A program made the position numbers and the translations under genes. 64,000 nt of DNA from Azospirillum sp. TSH100. Lineage in GTDB: Bacteria > Pseudomonadota > Alphaproteobacteria > Azospirillales > Azospirillaceae. The DNA is taken from contig NZ_CP039637.1 in NCBI RefSeq assembly GCF_004923295.1, positions 558,001-622,000 of the forward strand. Direction: 5' to 3'. The notes below the pieces were generated by a model, which saw nothing but the letters and a program-made list of their open reading frames with translations, was not told the origin of the DNA and made no database searches. Positions 7,807 to 16,350 of the stretch are shown piece by piece. Every line of letters starts with the position of its first letter. The stretch's first letter is position 1.

Positions 7807-9582
7807 TTACAGCAGCCCGCCCTCGCGCAGCCGCCCGTCCAACTCCTCATTGTAGCGTTTCAGGGCGTGCTGTTCGGTCAGCAGCCCGATCACCCGCATC
7901 CGCTCGGTACCGTCGACCACGGCCAGCACGTCGCTCTCCGCCGTGGCGAAGCTCTTCATCGCCTCGCGGATGTTGACGTTGGGCAGCAGCACCTCCGTCT
8001 TCAGGCGGATCAGATCGGCGAGTTCGGCCGTCTCCGCCGTCTCCCGGTGGGCGTCGGAGACGAAGACGATCCCGGCATAGCGGTCGGACTGATCGACGAC
8101 GATGACCCTCTGGGTGGAGCCCAAGGGGAAGTTCCGGCGGAACTGGGCGAGCGTCTGGTCGTCGCGCACGGTGCGGACGTCCTTGCGCATCATGCGCCCA
8201 ACCGTCAGATCGCGGATCCAGCCGATGTCGGCGGCGCTACGGATCGATTCGCCGCGCAGATGGAAGCGCCAGGTGGCGAAGGAATAGCCGAAGACCCGCC
8301 GGACGGTGATCGACGACACCACCGCGGCCGCCAGCACCGCGATGGTCAGGGGCAGGCTGCCGGTGACCTCCAGGGCCAGGAAGGCCATGGTCAGTGGCGC
8401 GCCGAGCACCGCGGTGGCCATGGCGCACATGCCGATGATGCCGATCACCACCGCCGGGATGGTCAGCCCGACCGCCAGCATCCAGCCGATGGCGACCAGC
8501 TTGCCCAGCATCGCCCCCAGGAACAGCGAGGCGAAGAACAGGCCGCCGCGAAAGCCCGACCCGATGGAAATCGCCGAGGCCAGCGCTTTCAACCCGATCA
8601 GCGCCAGCAGGACCGGCGCCGTGTAATAGGCGTTGAAGCCGACATGCAGCGCCCCGTGACCCGACGACAGCACCGCCGGCGTGGCGAGCGCCAGCAGCCC
8701 GATGCAGCATCCTCCGACCACCGGTCGTGCCCAGACCGGAACGCGGCTGCGGTTGAAGACAACCTCCACCAGCGCGACCGTCCGCATCATGGCGATGCCG
8801 AGCAGGGCGCACAGCACGCCCATCAGACAGACCAGCGCGTAATCGGCCGCGCCGAGACTGCCGGCGAAGCCGACCTGCAACGACGGCTGCGGCAGGATCA
8901 GCCGCATCACGCCGACGCCGGTCATGGCGGCGACGCCGACCGGCGCCAGAGTGGAGATCGAGTAGCTGGCGATCACCAGCTCGAAGGCATAGAAGGCGCC
9001 GGTCAGCGGCGCGTCGAAGGCCGCCGCGATTGCCGCGGCGGTGCCGCAGCCGACCAGCGTCCGCAGATCGCCGCGCCGGACATGGAAGATACGGCCGAGC
9101 TTGGACGCCACCATCGCGCCGGCCTGGGCATAGCCGGCCTCCATGCCGACCGAGGCGCCGAAGCCGTTGGACAGCATGGTTTGCAGGACCAGCAGCAGGC
9201 TGCCATGGATGGGGATGCGCCCGCCATGCAGCGCATTCGCCTCCACCGGGTCGATGATCGACAGGCGGGGAAGCCGGGCGAGCAGCCAGCCGAGCCCCGC
9301 CATCAGGCAGCCCCCGGCGACAGGAACCAGTGCCGCCCGCCAGGGATCGACAGCGGCGGCCCCGCTGACGTCGTGGCCCTCCACCGCGAACAGAACGTGA
9401 TGGAGCGACTGCACCGCCGTGACGATGGCGGCGACGAAACAGGCGGCGAGGATGCCGATCCCGGCCGCCAGCACCGCCAGCCAGATCTCGTCGCCGCGCA
9501 CGAAGGCGCGCAGCCAGGCCGGGGCCCTGATGCCCGGCCCCTGTTCCGGCAGGGACAGCCTGGCTTTCAGCGACTGGAACAT
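7807..9582 (-). CDS. CLC-family chloride channel/antiporter with CBS domains
   Basis: The 591-residue product starts at ATG 9582, about 48 bases after the aminotransferase gene on the same strand. About residues 25-420 form the multi-helix CLC membrane domain; the C-terminal 150 residues form a CBS pair (TVGRMMRKDVRTVRDDQTL and VNIREAMKSFATAESDVLAVV). The gating glutamate is kept in GFGASVGMEAG, and GSGFRGGLFFASLFLGA is the third anion-path motif. Two classical positions differ: the proline of GxEGP is absent, and the Ser of GSGIP is replaced in the stretch IIDPVEANALHGG. This variant pattern matches the ClcB-like branch, so the protein is probably a real anion transporter with altered selectivity. 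The CBS domains may sense nucleotides. Confidence 0.85.
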   Translation of the reverse strand: MFQSLKARLSLPEQGPGIRAPAWLRAFVRGDEIWLAVLAAGIGILAACFVAAIVTAVQSLHHVLFAVEGHDVSGAAAVDPWRAALVPVAGGCLMAGLGWLLARLPRLSIIDPVEANALHGGRIPIHGSLLLVLQTMLSNGFGASVGMEAGYAQAGAMVASKLGRIFHVRRGDLRTLVGCGTAAAIAAAFDAPLTGAFYAFELVIASYSISTLAPVGVAAMTGVGVMRLILPQPSLQVGFAGSLGAADYALVCLMGVLCALLGIAMMRTVALVEVVFNRSRVPVWARPVVGGCCIGLLALATPAVLSSGHGALHVGFNAYYTAPVLLALIGLKALASAISIGSGFRGGLFFASLFLGAMLGKLVAIGWMLAVGLTIPAVVIGIIGMCAMATAVLGAPLTMAFLALEVTGSLPLTIAVLAAAVVSSITVRRVFGYSFATWRFHLRGESIRSAADIGWIRDLTVGRMMRKDVRTVRDDQTLAQFRRNFPLGSTQRVIVVDQSDRYAGIVFVSDAHRETAETAELADLIRLKTEVLLPNVNIREAMKSFATAESDVLAVVDGTERMRVIGLLTEQHALKRYNEELDGRLREGGLL

Positions 9583-9629
9583 GCGTCGGCCTGCCGCCTC
9601 CGGCGTTGGGGGTGTGGACGGACCCGCCG

Positions 9630-10553
9630 TCAGCCGAGCATCGCGCGGGCGTACAGCTCGGCGATGTGGGCGGTGACCGGCCCCGGCTTGCCGTCGCCGA
9701 TCCGCCGGCCGTCGATCCGCACCACCGGGGTGATGCCGCCCAGCGTGCCGGTGACGAAGGCCTCGTCGGCAGCATACACTTCGGCCAGGGTGAAGTCGTG
9801 CTCGCGCACCGTGCCGCCGTCCTTGCGGAAGAGATCGATCGTCTTGGCGCGGGTGATGCCCTTGAAGTTGAAGCGGCCGGTTGATGTCCACAGTTCGCCC
9901 TTGCGGACGATGAAGAAGTTGGTGGAGTTGCAGCTCGCCACGAAGCCATGCGGGTCGAGCATCAGCGCCTCGTCGGCCCCGGCGTTGATCGCCTGGATCA
10001 GCGCCTGGATGAAGTTGAGCCGGCTGTGCGAGTTGAGGCGGAGGTCGAAGACATCGGGGCCGCTGCACCGGATGGTCGAGGTGAACAGCGTCAGCCCCTT
10101 GGCCTTCGATTCCGGCTTCGGCGCCTTGTACTCGGCGATGATGACGATGGTCGCCTGCCCCAGCGCGAAGCGCGGATCCTGGTTCGGCGTCTTCTTGCGG
10201 CCGCGGGTGACCATCAGGCGGATGTGGGCGCCGTCGGTCATGCCGTTGCAGTCCAGCGTGGCCCGGATCGCCGCGACCAGCTCCTCCCGCGTCATGCCGA
10301 TGTCGAGCTGGATGGCGTTGGCGCCCTCATACAGCCGGTCCATATGGTCGTCGAGCGCCAGGATGCGGCCCTTGACCAGCCGCAGCCCCTCCCACACGCC
10401 GTCGCCCAGCACGAAGCCGGCGTCGAAGACCGAGATCTTCGCCTCGTTGCGCGGGAAGAATGCGCCGTTCACATAGATCAGCACCTCGTCGTTGCGGCTG
10501 TCGTCGACATAGCCCTGCGAACTCGTCTGGCTGACTGTGCTGTTGGAAACCAT
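9630..10553 (-). CDS. Class IV aminotransferase homologue (D-amino-acid/branched-chain type) with Asn at the catalytic Lys position
   Basis: A 307-residue protein of the fold-type IV PLP family (D-amino-acid aminotransferase, IlvE, aminodeoxychorismate lyase). Family landmarks include VFDAGFVLGDGVWEGLR near the N terminus, GFVASCNSTNFFIV (phosphate-cup region), FNFKGITRAKTIDL and VTGTLGGITPV. The segment DLRLNSHSRLNFIQA aligns with the lysine segment of D-amino-acid aminotransferase with equal spacing to the following AGADEA, and the expected PLP lysine is Asn174 (codon 10032-10034, AAC). Either the lysine is supplied elsewhere, or the protein is not a normal transaminase. GGGAAAGGG precedes the ATG. 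It is cotranscribed with an amino-acid ABC transporter, which fits amino-acid metabolism. Confidence 0.8.
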   Translation of the reverse strand: MVSNSTVSQTSSQGYVDDSRNDEVLIYVNGAFFPRNEAKISVFDAGFVLGDGVWEGLRLVKGRILALDDHMDRLYEGANAIQLDIGMTREELVAAIRATLDCNGMTDGAHIRLMVTRGRKKTPNQDPRFALGQATIVIIAEYKAPKPESKAKGLTLFTSTIRCSGPDVFDLRLNSHSRLNFIQALIQAINAGADEALMLDPHGFVASCNSTNFFIVRKGELWTSTGRFNFKGITRAKTIDLFRKDGGTVREHDFTLAEVYAADEAFVTGTLGGITPVVRIDGRRIGDGKPGPVTAHIAELYARAMLG

Positions 10554-10611
10554 CGTATGGACCCTTTCCCAGCGGCCACCGACTTTGCGCCGCCTGCTTT
10601 TACGGATGCTC

Positions 10612-11421
10612 TCAGAAGGAAAATTCGGTGAAACGCTCCAGGAAGGCGCGCGTGCGCTCCTGTTTGGGGTGCTTCAGCACTTCGTCCGGCGTGCCGACCT
10701 CGTGGAAGACGCCGTCGGCGAGGAAGATCACCTTGGTGGCGAAATGATAGGCGAAGCCAAGCTCGTGGGTGACGAGCAGCATGGTCCGCCCTTCCTCCGC
10801 CAACTGCCGGATGACGCGCAGCACCTCGCCCACCAGTTCGGGGTCGAGCGAGGAGGTCGGCTCGTCGAACAGCAGGATCTCCGGCTCCATGGCAAGCGCG
10901 CGGGCGATCGCCACCCTCTGCTGCTGGCCGCCGGACAGCCGTCCGGGATAGACGTCGGTCTTGCCGCCGAGCCCGACCTTGTCGAGTTCGCGCAAGGCCC
11001 GCTCGCGCGCCTCCGCCTTCTTCATCCGCTTGACCGTGACCAGCCCTTCCATGGCGTTCTCCAACACGGTCATGTGCGGGAACAGGTTGAACTGCTGGAA
11101 CACCATGCCGACGCGTTCGCGGACCTGGCACAGCTCGCTTTCGGGATAGCGCACCTCGTCCGGTTTGCTGGCGGAGGCACGGCCGAGCGGCGTGCCGTCG
11201 AGCGCGATCCGGCCGGCGGTCGGCATCTCCATGAAATTGAGGCAGCGCAGGAAGGTGCTTTTCCCCGACCCGCTGCCGCCGATGATGGCGACACGCTCGC
11301 CGGCGGCCACGGAGAAATCGATCCCCTGCAGCACGTGCAGCGCCCCGAACCATTTGTGGAGGCCGGATACCTGAAGGATGGGCGGGGTGGAGTCTGGCAT
11401 GGACGGAGTCTCCGCTTGCAT
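10612..11421 (-). CDS. Polar amino acid ABC transporter ATP-binding protein
   Basis: The 269-residue ATPase powers the adjacent permease pair at the cytoplasmic membrane face. Walker A is GGSGSGKST, the signature is LSGGQQQR, Walker B is LLFDEPTSSLD, and the H-loop is THELGF; the order and the FQQFNLFPHMTVLEN Q-loop are those of the GlnQ/HisP group. The ATG at 11421 was chosen because AAGGG lies 9 bases upstream; a TTG at 11430 and an ATG at 11400 are alternatives. It overlaps or abuts the upstream permease gene, as expected in an operon. Confidence 0.93.
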   Translation of the reverse strand: MQAETPSMPDSTPPILQVSGLHKWFGALHVLQGIDFSVAAGERVAIIGGSGSGKSTFLRCLNFMEMPTAGRIALDGTPLGRASASKPDEVRYPESELCQVRERVGMVFQQFNLFPHMTVLENAMEGLVTVKRMKKAEARERALRELDKVGLGGKTDVYPGRLSGGQQQRVAIARALAMEPEILLFDEPTSSLDPELVGEVLRVIRQLAEEGRTMLLVTHELGFAYHFATKVIFLADGVFHEVGTPDEVLKHPKQERTRAFLERFTEFSF

Positions 11422-11426
11422 GACGG

Positions 11427-12092
11427 TCAACCCTTGCCGGCCATGCGGCGTTCGAGGGTCATCGACAGGAAGGTCGCCGGATAGATCAGGACGAAATAGA
11501 CGACCGCCACGGTCGTGAGGATTTCAAAGGGACGGTAGTAGGTCGAACTCAGCAGCCGGCCCTGATACATCAGCTCATGGACCGACAGTACGGAGGCCAG
11601 CGACGACATCTTCGCCACCTCCACTGCGCGGTTGGTGAAGGCCGGCAGCATCAGCTTGAAGACCTGCGGCAGGATGATCCGGCGCAGCACGTCGGCGTGG
11701 CGCATGCCCAGCGCCTTCCCCCCTTCCCACTGGCCGCGGGCGATCGACTGGATGCCGCCACGGAAGATCTCCGCCCCATAGGCCGAAGTGTTCAGCGCCA
11801 GCCCGAGCAGTGCCGCCGTGAAGGGCGACAGCTGCACCCCGATCAGGATGGGGAAGGCGTAATAGAACCAGATCAGCTGGATCAGCACCGGCGTGTCGCG
11901 GAACAGCTCGATATAGACGAGGCTGCCGCCGCGCAGCAACCGGCTGCGCGACAGCCGGGCGAGCGCCAGGACGAGCCCGGCGGCCAGCCCGATGGCGAGG
12001 CTGGGCAACCAAAGCTCCAGCGTTACCAGGAAGCCGCGCATCAGGATCGGGAAGGTCTCCACCACCAGGGCGAAGTCGAAGGCGTAATCCAT
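11427..12092 (-). CDS. Polar amino acid ABC transporter permease (second)
   Basis: A 221-residue HisM/GlnP-type inner-membrane protein with about five helices. The cytoplasmic EAA loop is visible as QWEGGKALGMRHADVLRRIILPQVFKLMLP, the surface that docks to the ATPase. FRDTPVLIQLIWFYYAFP is the typical loop of this family. It lies 12 bases after its paralogue at 12105-12770 and directly before the ATPase gene, so the transporter is a heterodimer of two related permeases. Confidence 0.92.
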   Translation of the reverse strand: MDYAFDFALVVETFPILMRGFLVTLELWLPSLAIGLAAGLVLALARLSRSRLLRGGSLVYIELFRDTPVLIQLIWFYYAFPILIGVQLSPFTAALLGLALNTSAYGAEIFRGGIQSIARGQWEGGKALGMRHADVLRRIILPQVFKLMLPAFTNRAVEVAKMSSLASVLSVHELMYQGRLLSSTYYRPFEILTTVAVVYFVLIYPATFLSMTLERRMAGKG

Positions 12093-12104
12093 CTCTCCGT
12101 CTCC

Positions 12105-12770
12105 TCAGCGGTAGGCGGTCAGCCGCGCTTCGGCGACCCGGGCCAGCGCGCTGCACGAGACCAGCAGCACGAGATAGAGCAGGGCGACGGCGGTGTAGAC
12201 CTCCAGCGGCCGGAAGGTTTCGCTGTTCACCATCATCGCCTGATAGAGCAGCTCGCCATAGGCCAGCGTGGAGGCGAGCGCCGTGGTCTTGATCAGCTCG
12301 AAGGAGCGCTCGACGAAGGGGGCGACCATGCGTGTCGCCGCCTGCGGCACCACGATGCGCCGCATCAGCTGCGTGTGGGTCATGCCCAGCGCCTTGGCTC
12401 CCTCCCACTGGCCGCGCTCGATGGAGCGGATGCCGCCGCGGAACACCTCGGCATAGAAGGCGCCGGACTGGGTCGACAGGGCGAGCACGGCGGCGACCAG
12501 CGGGTCGAGGCTGATGTTCAGCACCACCGGCAGGGCGTAGAAGAACCAGAAGAAATGCACGATGGGCGGCGTGTTCCGGTAGAACTCGACGAAGACCGCC
12601 GCCGGCAGGCGCAGAGAGCGGCGCGGCGACAGCCGCAGCAGGGCCAGGACCAGCCCGACCAGGACGCCGAAGACGATGGCGATGGCGGCGATCTTCACCG
12701 TGTTGAGCAGTCCGTCGAGCAGCAGCGGCCATCGCGTCAGGACCGGCGAGAAATCCCATTGGTAGCTCAT
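12105..12770 (-). CDS. Polar amino acid ABC transporter permease (first)
   Basis: A 221-residue HisQ/GlnP-family permease with hydrophobic helices and the EAA loop QWEGAKALGMTHTQLMRRIVVPQAATRMVAP. It shares length and the FYRNTPPIVHFFWFFYALP segment with the next permease and clearly arose with it by duplication. It stands between the binding protein gene and the second permease in the same orientation. The substrate is set mainly by the binding protein and is not evident here. Confidence 0.92.
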   Translation of the reverse strand: MSYQWDFSPVLTRWPLLLDGLLNTVKIAAIAIVFGVLVGLVLALLRLSPRRSLRLPAAVFVEFYRNTPPIVHFFWFFYALPVVLNISLDPLVAAVLALSTQSGAFYAEVFRGGIRSIERGQWEGAKALGMTHTQLMRRIVVPQAATRMVAPFVERSFELIKTTALASTLAYGELLYQAMMVNSETFRPLEVYTAVALLYLVLLVSCSALARVAEARLTAYR

Positions 12771-12819
12771 GCGGCGTCCTTGACGATGGCCTCTTGCGGC
12801 GAACGCGCCGATGCAGGAT

Positions 12820-12847
12820 GGCGGCGGGACGGCATCGCTCCGCCGCC
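12820..12847 (-). terminator. Hairpin between binding-protein and permease genes
   Basis: GGCGGCG (12820-12826) pairs with CGCCGCC (12841-12847) across a 14-base loop in the 85-base gap after the binding-protein gene. Such hairpins often protect the 3' end of the binding-protein message so that this subunit is made in excess over the membrane parts. No T-run follows. Confidence 0.4.
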
Positions 12848-12855
12848 GCGGACGC

Positions 12856-13707
12856 TCAGTGCCAGGCTTCCTTGATCAGGCCCGGGATCTTCGAGGCGTC
12901 GACGTTCTTCGACTTCAGATAGCCGGCGAACAGCTGGTCGGGGACGCCGTCGGCGTAGAGCGTCTTCAACTGCCCGTCCAGCCAGTCACGGAAGGCCGGA
13001 TTCTCCTCCTTGCGCAGGCCGACGCTGGTGGCCACCGGCTCGACCGGTTCGGGCAGGATGACCTTGCCCAGGCGCAGGCGGGTCTGCTGGACGACGAGCG
13101 CCGGATGGAACTGGACGGCGACGTCGATGCGCTTGGCGGCGAAGGCGGCGATGGTCTCGTCATTGTTGGAGAAGCGGTTGATCGCCGCCTGCTTCACCAT
13201 CGCCGTCACGTTCTTGTCGAGTGAGGTGCCGAGCGTCACGCCGATGCGCAGGCCCGGCTTGTCGATATCCGACCAGCTCTTGATGGCGGAATCGCCGGCG
13301 ACCAGCGCACCCATGGCATAGTAGAACAGCGGAGAGTCGGGGAAGTCGATGGCCTTGCGCCGCTCCTCGGTCGGGTCAAGGACGAACATCAGGTCGATCT
13401 GGTCGGCCTGGAGCGCCCCCACCGCATTGGCCCAGGTCGTCTCCACCGGAACCAGGGTGACGCCGAGGCTGGCTGCCAGCCGCTGGCCCATCGCCACGCC
13501 GACGCCGGTCCAGGTCTCGGTCATCGGATCCTTGAAGAACCAGGGCTCGGCCGAGGTCACGCCGATGCGCAGGCGCTTGCTGTCCTTGATCCTGTCCAGC
13601 GTCGACGGTGCCGCGGACAGTGCCGGCAGGACCGACAGGCCGACGGCGGCACTGGCGGCAAGGCCGATCAGGGTCCTCCGGCTCATTTCCCCCTTGGCGA
13701 TGGTCAT
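12856..13707 (-). CDS. Amino acid ABC transporter substrate-binding protein
   Basis: A 283-residue periplasmic protein of the extracellular solute-binding family 3. GAGGAGG sits 6 bases before the ATG. The N terminus carries MSRRTLIGLAASAAVGL, a signal with twin Arg of possible Tat type, cleaved near LSAAP. RLRIGVTSAEPWFF opens the first lobe, and the hinge region TWANAVGALQADQIDLMFV follows the family pattern. It is the first transporter gene after the GntR regulator, and a hairpin follows the gene. With gamma-glutamyl hydrolase and an aminotransferase in the same block, the ligand may be a released amino acid, but no specificity residues can be read by eye. Confidence 0.9.
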   Translation of the reverse strand: MTIAKGEMSRRTLIGLAASAAVGLSVLPALSAAPSTLDRIKDSKRLRIGVTSAEPWFFKDPMTETWTGVGVAMGQRLAASLGVTLVPVETTWANAVGALQADQIDLMFVLDPTEERRKAIDFPDSPLFYYAMGALVAGDSAIKSWSDIDKPGLRIGVTLGTSLDKNVTAMVKQAAINRFSNNDETIAAFAAKRIDVAVQFHPALVVQQTRLRLGKVILPEPVEPVATSVGLRKEENPAFRDWLDGQLKTLYADGVPDQLFAGYLKSKNVDASKIPGLIKEAWH

Positions 13708-13749
13708 CTCAAGCCTCCTCGTCTGTTCGTCGTCTTTTGTCGGGTCCGG

Positions 13750-14466
13750 TCAGGAGCGTTTGGACGCGCCGGTCTCGCGGCCACGCAGGAAGTCTTCGGT
13801 CTGCCGGCCGCCGCGGGCCATATGGTCGGTGATCTCCGACTTCAGCGCGTCGAAATCGTCGGCAAGCGCCATCGCCACATAGCGGTCGTGACCATCGCGG
13901 CGCGGGCCGCGGATGCCGTGCGCGCGATGGTGTGCCGCCCAGTAAAGCTGCAAACGGCCGCGGATGCTCTCCCAGGTCCGGATCAGCAGCTTGTGCCCGG
14001 TCGCCTCATAGACGAAGCCGTGCAGTTGCAACTCGGCGACGATGCTGGCGGCATCGTCCTCGGCGTCGATGCAGGCGGTGAGCGCGTCGCGGCGGGCGAC
14101 GAGGCCCCGGCGGAACACCTGATCCCGCCGTGCCCAGATCTGCTCGAATGCGAAGATTTCCAGGGTGACGCGCATCGAATAGATCTCGCGCACATCATCG
14201 ACCGACAGGCCAACGACATGGGTGCCGGTATAGGGCACGGCGATCAGCAACCCTTCGTCGATCAGCTGCCGCATGGCTTCGCGCAGGGGACCGCGGCTGA
14301 CCCCGAACTGTTCGGCGAGCGCGGTCTCGACGAGCTGTGCGCCGGGTTCGATGTCGCCGTTCAGGATCGCGGCACGCAGCCCGTCCGCGATGTGCGCGCG
14401 GAAGGTCGATTTCGGCACGCGCGCCAGGACCGATCCTCTGGCTTTGTCCTTCGATCCGCCGAACAT
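13750..14466 (-). CDS. GntR-family (FCD-type) transcriptional regulator
   Basis: A 238-residue regulator. The N-terminal winged helix-turn-helix spans about 20-85 (ALAEQFGVSRGPLREAMRQLIDEGLL), and the C-terminal all-helical FCD ligand domain follows, with Asp/His candidates for metal binding in AELQLHGFVYEATGH and DDFDALKSEITDHM. The ATG at 14466 was preferred; a TTG at 14526 would put the operator-like repeats inside the gene. It is flanked by the ggt-family gene upstream and the amino-acid ABC transporter downstream on the same strand, so it likely controls this block. Two sequences fitting the FCD operator form TNGTNNACNA occur, one before its own gene and one before ggt. The effector would be an amino acid or small carboxylate; unproven. 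Confidence 0.85.
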   Translation of the reverse strand: MFGGSKDKARGSVLARVPKSTFRAHIADGLRAAILNGDIEPGAQLVETALAEQFGVSRGPLREAMRQLIDEGLLIAVPYTGTHVVGLSVDDVREIYSMRVTLEIFAFEQIWARRDQVFRRGLVARRDALTACIDAEDDAASIVAELQLHGFVYEATGHKLLIRTWESIRGRLQLYWAAHHRAHGIRGPRRDGHDRYVAMALADDFDALKSEITDHMARGGRQTEDFLRGRETGASKRS

Positions 14467-14488
14467 GCGCCCTCGCCGTAGACAGTCG

Positions 14489-14500
14489 ATTGTTGACAAT
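14489..14500. promoter_or_regulatory. Candidate GntR operator before the gntR gene
   Basis: ATTGTTGACAAT has 5-base arms (ATTGT/ACAAT) around TG and fits the TNGTNNACNA form of FCD-type GntR operators. It lies 23 bases upstream of the chosen gntR start, a position suited to autoregulation. Immediately beyond it GGTTGAC (14509-14515) and GTCAACC (14522-14528) form another perfect inverted repeat, and ATTGTTTTGCAAT (14532-14544) is a third, looser one. Confidence 0.5.
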
Positions 14501-14616
14501 GTGAGCCGGGTTGACGGACCTGTCAACCGGCATTGTTTTGCAATCGAAGGACCATGGTGCGGCGACCTTGGTCCTTCCCGCGATGCCCATTGCGGAACTC
14601 CGTCAATGACCCGGCT

Positions 14617-16212
14617 TCAATAACCGAGCGCGCACCCGTCCTTGCGGTGGTCGGAGCCGCCCAGGAGGGTTCCATGCTGCCAGTCGATGGCGATGGCCTG
14701 GGCACCGCCGATCGCCCAGCCGGGCACCGTCAGGGTGAAACCCCGGCGGGCCAGTTCCGCCCCCGCCCTGGCACGGATTGCGGCCTCGGCTTCGACGCTT
14801 CGGGTGCCGGGCAGGGGGAACAGCCGCGGCAGGTCGATGGCGCTCTGGACGTCCAGCCCGTGGTCGAACAGCTTCGACAGGAAATGGGCATGGCCCATCG
14901 CCTGATAATGCCCGCCCATGACGCCGAAGGTCAGGCTGACGCGCCCGTTTTCACTGACCATGCCCGGAATGATGGTGTGCATCGGCCGCTTGCGCGGCGC
15001 CACCATGTTGGGATGCCCGTCGACCAGGGAGAAGCTCTGGCCCCGGTTGTGGAACAACACGCCCGAGCGGGGCGCCATCAGCCCGCTGCCATAGGCATGA
15101 AAGATAGAGTTGATGAAACTGACCGTCGTCCGCTGCTTGTCGACCACGGCGATATAGACCGTGTCCTTGTGCTCGACACTGCTCAGCACCTCGTCGATCT
15201 CCAGCGCGCGGGTGGTATCGATCCGGGCGGCCAGTTCGTCGGCCAGTGCATCTGACAGCAGATGGTCCACCATCGATCGTCCGCTATGTGCCGGATCGGC
15301 CAGAAAGGCGTCGCGCGCGGCATAGGCGAGCCGCGCAGCCTCGATCTCCACATGCAGGTTGTCGGGGTCGAGCGGATCGCCGGCCGGTTGGAATCGCTTG
15401 AGGATGTTCAGGATCATCAGGGCGATGATGCCCTGCCCATTCGGCGGGCATTCATGGATGGTGCGGCCGCGATACTCGGTGCTGATCGGCGCGACATACT
15501 CACCCTTGGCCTCGGCGAAGTCTTCCAGGCTGTGGAAGCCGCCGGCCGCCTGCAGGGCCTCCACCATGTCCTCGGCAATGGCGCCGTGGTAGAAGGCGTC
15601 CGGTCCCTGGCGCCCGATCGCTTCAAGCGTGTCGGCCAGCAGCGGCTGGGTCTGGACCGTGCCGGCCGCCGAGGCTTCTCCATCCACCAGAAAGGTGGCG
15701 GCGGCGGTCGGGTCGCGACGGAGCAGTTCCGTCTGCTGGGCGAGGTCGTGCGATACCCGGGGCGTGATGATATAGCCTTCGCGCGCCATGGCGATGGCCG
15801 GGGCAAGGATCTCGCTCAAGGGCAGGCGGCCATGGTCGGCGACCAGCCGTGCCCAGGCATCCACCGCCCCCGGCACCGTGACCGCGTGGGGGGAGTGGCG
15901 GTCGATCGCGGTGACGCCCGCCGCCCGCAGGCGCTCCAGCGTCATCGCCGACGGGGTGCGGCCTGAGCCGTTGTAGGCGCGGATGTCGGTGCCGCCTTGC
16001 GGAGCGATCAGGGCGAAACAGTCGCCGCCGATCCCGGTGGAGCCCGCTTCGACCACGCTCTGGACCGCGCAGGCCGCCACGGCGGCATCAACAGCCGTGC
16101 CACCGGCCTTGAGAATCTCGACCGCCGTCAGGGTGGCCGCCGGGTGCGAGGTGGCGGCCATGCCATTGCGCCCCATGGCGAGCGAACGGCCCGGTTCTTC
16201 GAAGTTGCGCAT
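14617..16212 (-). CDS. Gamma-glutamyltransferase-family hydrolase
   Basis: A 531-residue Ntn hydrolase precursor that should cleave itself into large and small subunits. The likely autocatalytic nucleophile is the Thr in EHKDTVYIAVVDKQ (about residue 370), matching the Thr of the TTHYSVVD site in classical enzymes. AGSTGIGGDCFALI, NGSGRTPSAM and the glycine pair in GVMGGHYQAMGH support the family. ATG 16212 was chosen with a GGGGGAG upstream; the frame is open further up to 16317 but that part is not family-like. No clear signal peptide is seen, so it may act in the cytoplasm. It resembles the branch that includes oxamate amidohydrolase (HpxW) and other non-classical members, so glutathione need not be the substrate. 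It begins the block that continues with gntR and the amino-acid transporter. Confidence 0.85.
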   Translation of the reverse strand: MRNFEEPGRSLAMGRNGMAATSHPAATLTAVEILKAGGTAVDAAVAACAVQSVVEAGSTGIGGDCFALIAPQGGTDIRAYNGSGRTPSAMTLERLRAAGVTAIDRHSPHAVTVPGAVDAWARLVADHGRLPLSEILAPAIAMAREGYIITPRVSHDLAQQTELLRRDPTAAATFLVDGEASAAGTVQTQPLLADTLEAIGRQGPDAFYHGAIAEDMVEALQAAGGFHSLEDFAEAKGEYVAPISTEYRGRTIHECPPNGQGIIALMILNILKRFQPAGDPLDPDNLHVEIEAARLAYAARDAFLADPAHSGRSMVDHLLSDALADELAARIDTTRALEIDEVLSSVEHKDTVYIAVVDKQRTTVSFINSIFHAYGSGLMAPRSGVLFHNRGQSFSLVDGHPNMVAPRKRPMHTIIPGMVSENGRVSLTFGVMGGHYQAMGHAHFLSKLFDHGLDVQSAIDLPRLFPLPGTRSVEAEAAIRARAGAELARRGFTLTVPGWAIGGAQAIAIDWQHGTLLGGSDHRKDGCALGY

Positions 16213-16291
16213 GCTTTGCGTCGACTCCCCCGATATTTGGTCGTCGCGGTGAAGGCCGGATGCACGGGCATCATCCACCGCACCATCGATA

Positions 16292-16301
16292 TGGTATACC
16301 A
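16292..16301. promoter_or_regulatory. Candidate GntR operator before ggt-family gene
   Basis: TGGTATACCA is a perfect 10-base palindrome and fits TNGTNNACNA, the form recognised by many FadR/FCD-type GntR proteins. It lies 80 bases upstream of the ggt-family start, in the 138-base gap after the LysR gene. Confidence 0.55.
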
Positions 16302-16350
16302 AATCCCATGGCGGCAAGCAGATCTGAAGAGGGAATCCACCTACTTGCCC

